Assembly: GCA_031266025.1 (NCBI GenBank)
Contig: JAISBV010000028.1
Coordinates: 1-55,164 of the forward strand
Source of the DNA: Eubacteriales Family XIII. Incertae Sedis bacterium
GTDB lineage: Bacteria > Bacillota > Clostridia > Peptostreptococcales > Anaerovoracaceae
Length of the DNA: 55,164 nt
Direction of reading: 5' to 3'
Below the pieces are notes generated by a model that was not told the DNA's origin, searched no databases, and saw only the letters and a program-made list of their open reading frames with translations. Shown here piece after piece: positions 52,665-55,164 of the stretch (within the stretch, counting starts at the first letter, position 1; each line of letters opens with the position of its first letter). Made by a program: the position numbers and the translations under genes.

Positions 52665-53699
52665 ATGAATATACATATAGTTTATACGGGCGGAACTGTA
52701 GGCGCGGCGATCAGAGACGGGATCACAGACGTGCGCCCGGGCGCGGCGATCAGAGACGGGATCACAGACGTGCGCCCGGACGCGGCGACGCCGCCCATTC
52801 CGGACGGCGTCGCCGCGTCCGAAAGCCGCCCCATGAACATACTGAGCGAAAACATGACCGCCGCGCGTTGGCGCGAGCTGATTTTTCACTTGCGGACGCT
52901 TCCGCTTGGCGGCAAGGACGGCCTTATCGTCACACACGGCACGGATACACTCGCGTATACGGCCTGTCTGCTCAGCCTGTTCTTTTCGGCGCCGGCCTTA
53001 CCGGTGCTGCTCGTCTCGGCGAACAGACCCCCGGCGGATCCCGCGTCGAACGGCCCCGCGAACTTCGCGGCCGCGATCGCCGCCATAAATGAAAAAATCC
53101 CGCCCGGTGTGTACGTTGTGTACAGGAACAGCGACGGAAAAACCTATATCCACTCGGGCGCGGAACTCCTGCAATGCCCCTGCGGCAGCGAGGATTTCTT
53201 CAGCCTGTTCTACGGCGGCGCCGCAGGCGATCCGCTCGCCGAAATCCGAGACTCAAGGCTGCTGTATTTCAAAACGCCGCCCGCCCGCCCCGCGATGCGC
53301 TTTGGGAATCGGGCCATTCTGCTTCCGGGCGACGGCTTTGCGGAAAATTTCAACGGCGACTTCGCCGAGGTATTGTCCATACTGCCCTATGTGGGCCTGA
53401 ATTACGACCGATACAGGATAGACGGCGCGGACGCCGTGCTGCACGGACTGTACCACTCGTCCACGGCGGCGGCGTTCACCGAGAAAAAAGACGCCGGCGC
53501 GTCAATACTGCACTTCGCAAAGCGCTGCGCAGACGCGGGCGTTCCGCTTTATATCGCGCCTTTCCCTACATCACCGCCGGCCGGCCGGATCGTGTACGAA
53601 ACGACGGCTCGCATATTGGATGCCGGCGCGATCCCTATATCGGGCGCCACATTCGAGATGGCGCTCACAGCGCTGACGCTCGGGCTCCACACCCTGTAA
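52665..53699 (+). CDS. Asparaginase/glutaminase-family protein with internal tandem duplication
   Basis: Protein of 344 residues of the type I asparaginase fold. The nucleophile is probably Thr11 in YTGGTVG, and THGTDTLAYTA provides the second Thr-Asp pair. No signal peptide is present, so it is cytoplasmic. The first 13-residue element after the active-site loop is repeated (residues 13-25 and 26-38), which lengthens the flexible loop over the active site and could impair or alter activity. No good ribosome site is visible before the ATG at 52665. It is the only plus-strand housekeeping gene in the right half. Confidence 0.8.
   Translation: MNIHIVYTGGTVGAAIRDGITDVRPGAAIRDGITDVRPDAATPPIPDGVAASESRPMNILSENMTAARWRELIFHLRTLPLGGKDGLIVTHGTDTLAYTACLLSLFFSAPALPVLLVSANRPPADPASNGPANFAAAIAAINEKIPPGVYVVYRNSDGKTYIHSGAELLQCPCGSEDFFSLFYGGAAGDPLAEIRDSRLLYFKTPPARPAMRFGNRAILLPGDGFAENFNGDFAEVLSILPYVGLNYDRYRIDGADAVLHGLYHSSTAAAFTEKKDAGASILHFAKRCADAGVPLYIAPFPTSPPAGRIVYETTARILDAGAIPISGATFEMALTALTLGLHTL
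52701..52778 (+). repeat. Perfect 39-bp tandem duplication inside the asparaginase gene
   Basis: Positions 52701-52739 and 52740-52778 are identical, and a partial degenerate third copy (GACGCGGCGACG) begins at 52779. The length of 39 bases keeps the frame. Identity of both copies suggests recent slippage. Confidence 0.9.
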
Positions 53700-53725
53700 A
53701 GCTCTTACTTAAGCTTTTAATCAAA

Positions 53726-53757
53726 ACTACTCAAACATCGCGTCAGTTTTGAGCAGT
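53726..53757. terminator. Candidate bidirectional terminator
   Basis: Imperfect inverted repeat (ACTACTCAAAC / GTTTTGAGCAGT) between the convergent asparaginase and yebC genes. No strong T-run on either side. Confidence 0.4.
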
Positions 53758-53761
53758 TACC

Positions 53762-54484
53762 TTAACCGGCCAAATCAACGGCGCAGTTAGTATATACCTT
53801 CTGCACGTCGTCATTTTCTTCCAGAGCGTCTATCATACGCGTCAGACTCTTGACGTCCGCATCCGAAGGCGTGGTCTCCATGGAAGGCACGTATTCGACG
53901 TCCGCTTCCGCAAGCTCGTAATTTGCGTTTCTGAGCGCTTCGGCAACGGCGTCGAACGCGTCCTGCGACGTTCTGATTTCAAAACTGTCGTCATAGCTTA
54001 TCATATCGTCCATGCCCGCTTCGAGCGCTAATTCCATCAGCGCGTCCTCGTCGGTTGCATCCGTTCTTTCTATAAGTATAACGCCCTTGCGCTCAAACAT
54101 GTATGAGACACAGCCGGGAACGCCGAGATTGCCGCCGAATCTGTCGAATGTATGCTTTACGGCAGACGTGGTTCTGTTCTTGTTATCGGTCAGCACATCC
54201 ACGATAACGGCGACGCCGCCCGCGCCGTAACCTTCGAAGCTGCCGGGCTCATAAGATTCGCCCGCCAATTCGCCCGTGCCTTTCTTTATGGCCCGCGAAA
54301 TGTTGTCGTTCGGCAGGTTGATGGATTTCGCCTTCTCTATGGCGTGCTTGAGGCTTATGTTGTAATCGGGATCGCCGCCCGCCTTTGCCGCGACCGTAAT
54401 CGCCCGCGCGTACTTCGTGAATACCGCCGCGCGCTTTGAATCCTGCGCCGCTTTGCGGCCGGCTATCGTTCCGTGTCTGCCCAT
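53762..54484 (-). CDS. yebC: YebC/PmpR-family regulator
   Basis: YebC-family protein of 240 residues. The N-terminus MGRHGTIAGRKAAQDSKRAA and the middle NKNRTTSAVKHTFDRFGG are the family marks. Members act as DNA-binding regulators or as translation factors at polyproline stalls. GGAGGT precedes the start. Confidence 0.95.
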   Translation of the reverse strand: MGRHGTIAGRKAAQDSKRAAVFTKYARAITVAAKAGGDPDYNISLKHAIEKAKSINLPNDNISRAIKKGTGELAGESYEPGSFEGYGAGGVAVIVDVLTDNKNRTTSAVKHTFDRFGGNLGVPGCVSYMFERKGVILIERTDATDEDALMELALEAGMDDMISYDDSFEIRTSQDAFDAVAEALRNANYELAEADVEYVPSMETTPSDADVKSLTRMIDALEENDDVQKVYTNCAVDLAG

Positions 54485-54585
54485 ATTTTTACCTCCGTGT
54501 TATGTTACCGCCCGGTACCCTGCCCTCCGGTTATTACCATATATCATACCGGTAAGCGGGGAATAAAGCAATCGCAAAAAATTAC

Positions 54586-54710
54586 TTGCATTTTATGTTA
54601 TGTCGGGTTACAATTACAAATAGAAAAGGACTGCCGCTTTAGCGATGGCGGCTGTCCCCTAAATATCTTGGGTTGAAACCGCCGATCTTACATGAACGGC
54701 GGTTTCTGTT
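54586..54710 (+). ncRNA. Probable antisense RNA antitoxin of the holin-like toxin
   Basis: A strong plus-strand promoter (TTGCAT 54586-54591, 17-base spacer, TACAAT 54609-54614) has no gene after it. The predicted RNA from about 54621 folds into one hairpin (54628-54657, GGACTGCCGC.../GCGGCTGTCC) and ends in a second (54676-54705, AAACCGCCG/CGGCGGTTT, then CTGTTTAC). It converges on the toxin gene and would overlap its mRNA 3' end, as in TxpA/RatA-type pairs. Confidence 0.65.
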
Positions 54711-54799
54711 TACTTGCGCTTACTCAAGAGTAAGGCAATCACTCCGATGATGACCAGTGCGAACGTGAAAAGTTCTTCAAACGTCACATAGTTACTCAT
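54710..54799 (-). CDS. Holin-like type I toxin peptide (Hol_Tox type)
   Basis: Peptide of 29 residues: a polar N-terminus (MSNYVTFEEL), one hydrophobic helix (about 11-25) and a basic end (SKRK). This is the layout of small membrane toxins of type I systems in Bacillota. An excellent ribosome site (AAAGGAGGTGG) lies 6 bases before the ATG. The gene is convergent with the RNA at 54586-54710. Toxicity is inferred from form and arrangement. Confidence 0.75.
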   Translation of the reverse strand: MSNYVTFEELFTFALVIIGVIALLLSKRK

Positions 54800-54851
54800 G
54801 GGCGCCACCTCCTTTGGGAAGTGGGACAGACCGCCGAACGACAATCCTTTT

Positions 54852-54890
54852 CCTGTTTACTATGATATCATGTCGTAAACAGGTTGTCAA
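54852..54890 (-). promoter_or_regulatory. Promoter of the holin-like toxin with overlapping dyad
   Basis: On the minus strand TTGACA (54885-54890), a 17-base spacer and TATCAT (54862-54867) form a near-consensus promoter. A dyad with 9-base arms (CCTGTTTAC 54852-54860, GTAAACAGG 54875-54883) covers the -10 and spacer, and an inner palindrome ATGATATCAT centres on the -10. The dyad is a good operator candidate. Confidence 0.7.
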
Positions 54891-54986
54891 TACAATATTT
54901 TCTAATTATTCTATATTTTTCTTATTAAGTAACAGCGACGGTCTGATGGTTACAATTCAAAGATATGCCGGGCCTGATATTTTTCC

Positions 54987-55063
54987 GTCATTCCGGGCTT
55001 GTCCCGCTTGTACCGGATGCCCCAGCCGGTGGAATCCAAAAAAATCGGCGGGATGCCGGGAAT
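54987..55063 (+). repeat. Palindromic repeat element, copy 2
   Basis: Starts with GTCATTCCGGG and shares the core of the pheS-pheT element (CCCGCTTGTACCGGATGCCC, then GCCGGTGGAA and CCAAAAA) in opposite orientation. The right end is degenerate (GCCGGGAAT instead of CCCGGAATGAC). The remaining bases to the window end hold no supported gene. Confidence 0.75.
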
Positions 55064-55164
55064 TTTGGTTAAATTTCCGTGTTTTTGTTGTCTTTCGGTC
55101 CTTTCTGTGATAACATTACAATACATATCGCGTTTGGAATTGTTTGCATCCGTCCCGAAAAAGC

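Overview
The window looks like a chromosomal segment of an anaerobic, moderately GC-rich member of the Bacillota (Clostridia-like). The reasons are a division and cell-wall cluster of Bacillus/Clostridium type (mraZ-rsmH-ftsL-SpoVD-like PBP-murF-mraY-murD-ftsW-murG-divIB-DUF881-DUF881-sbp-ftsZ), the neighbour set pheS-pheT-zapA-mutS2, a PASTA-type transpeptidase, an SLH-domain surface protein, a ferredoxin-type indolepyruvate oxidoreductase, and strong GGAGG ribosome binding sites. The species cannot be named from the sequence.

Layout. Positions 1-2700 hold a minus-strand group: P-loop protein, HAD phosphatase, Nudix hydrolase, RadC. Positions 2790-3140 are a scar made of a 5'-truncated Fis-type HTH gene, a hairpin and the 3' tail of a DUF3791 gene. 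Positions 3307-13211 are a plus-strand phosphonate island, phnC-E-E-G-H-I-J-K-M-D-L plus a PHP-domain phosphodiesterase. Together they encode uptake and C-P lyase breakdown of alkylphosphonates, probably ending directly at ribose 5-phosphate because phnP and phnN are absent and the PHP enzyme can replace both. Next comes a minus-strand three-gene cassette (DUF3990 ADP-ribosyltransferase-like protein, small unknown protein, DUF3791), an SLH/transglutaminase surface protein, and a deleted relic of the same cassette at 16947-17137.

From 17170 to 52313 nearly everything is on the minus strand and is housekeeping: rlmN, ileS, a GNAT, a tightly coupled run (argS, radical SAM, TPR, iorA, iorB, D,D-carboxypeptidase, aminotransferase), mutS2, zapA, pheT, pheS, a SpoU methyltransferase, then the dcw cluster up to mraZ. 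This cluster lacks murE, murB and ftsA at their usual places. A plus-strand asparaginase-like gene with a fresh-looking 39-bp tandem duplication diverges from mraZ; the shared spacer carries MraZ-type 10-bp repeats and separate 11-bp repeats. The right end holds yebC, a probable type I toxin-antitoxin pair (29-residue holin-like peptide with a converging RNA), and the second copy of a palindromic repeat also found between pheT and pheS.

The most distinctive signal is the relation of the phosphonate island to the DUF3990/DUF3791 cassette: a 37-bp identical direct repeat (part of the DUF3791 gene, with weaker homology to about 66 bp) brackets the island, and a third, internally deleted copy lies just beyond the SLH gene.
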